A stretch of DNA of 5,132 bases, from contig USLQ01000102.1 in assembly GCA_900555545.1 (NCBI GenBank), positions 1 through 5,132 on the forward strand, given 5' to 3'. Each line of letters starts with the position of its first letter. The stretch's first letter is position 1. Shown here one piece after another: positions 5,132-5,132 of this stretch. Position numbers and translations under genes: made by a program. Under the pieces are notes generated by a model. That model was not told where the DNA came from, made no database searches, and worked only from the letters and a program-made list of their open reading frames with translations. This DNA comes from an uncultured Oscillospiraceae bacterium (lineage in GTDB: Bacteria > Bacillota > Clostridia > Oscillospirales > Acutalibacteraceae).

Positions 5132-5132
5132 C
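5051..5132 (-). promoter_or_regulatory. Three-hairpin leader of the kinase gene (attenuator)
   Basis: Read on the minus strand there are three short hairpins in a row: GCGCC-TTTA-GGCGC (5130-5117), GCCCT-TTT-AGGGC (5104-5092) and a terminator (5080-5060). TGGTAT (5113-5108) can pair with ATACCA (5083-5078 region), enclosing the second hairpin and using bases of the terminator's left arm, so a terminator/antiterminator choice is possible. The promoter lies outside the window. No known riboswitch class is recognised. Confidence 0.55.
5053..5080 (-). terminator. Leader terminator before the kinase gene
   Basis: ACCACGTCC-TTT-GGGCGTGGT forms a nine-pair stem (one G-U) with a three-base loop at 5080-5060, running into TTTGATTT (5059-5052 on the minus strand). 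It stands 37 bases before the kinase ATG in the same orientation, so it would stop transcription before the gene unless prevented. Confidence 0.65.

Overview
The window looks like chromosomal DNA of a low-to-mid GC Bacillota, most likely a gut Clostridia of the Lachnospiraceae/Ruminococcaceae type. Reasons: strong AGGAGG-type ribosome binding sites before nearly every gene, protein families typical of that group (Cys-nucleophile alpha/beta hydrolase, Isf-like flavoprotein, cyclophilin-like lipoprotein), and intrinsic-terminator architecture. The genus cannot be fixed from the sequence alone.

Layout. 1-564 (minus): N-terminal 188 residues of a GH13 alpha-amylase-family enzyme, cut by the window edge. 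596-1501 (minus): LysR-type regulator directly upstream of it. 1502-1640: compact divergent control region with two good sigma-A promoters back to back. 1641-4059 (plus): a four-gene run of a 79-residue helical small protein, an alpha/beta hydrolase, an Isf-like flavoprotein and a cyclophilin-like lipoprotein, closely spaced or overlapping and probably one transcript controlled by the LysR protein. The hydrolase is broken: a diverged 50-base repeat of its nucleophile-elbow region shifts the frame. 4060-4482: visibly more AT-rich, without a convincing gene, holding inverted repeats and a terminator. 4483-5022 (minus): small P-loop kinase in the AT-rich section. 5023-5132 (minus): its leader, with three short hairpins, the last an intrinsic terminator, all overlapped by an open reading frame that enters from the window edge.

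How it fits together. The plus-strand genes look like a redox or xenobiotic-response module: regulator, hydrolase, flavin/iron-sulfur oxidoreductase and a small-molecule-binding-fold lipoprotein; the substrate is unknown. The right end looks like a separately acquired piece: an attenuator-controlled kinase whose leader resembles translation-coupled attenuators of ribosome-targeting antibiotic resistance genes. The two points most worth following are this leader and the hybrid hydrolase junction.
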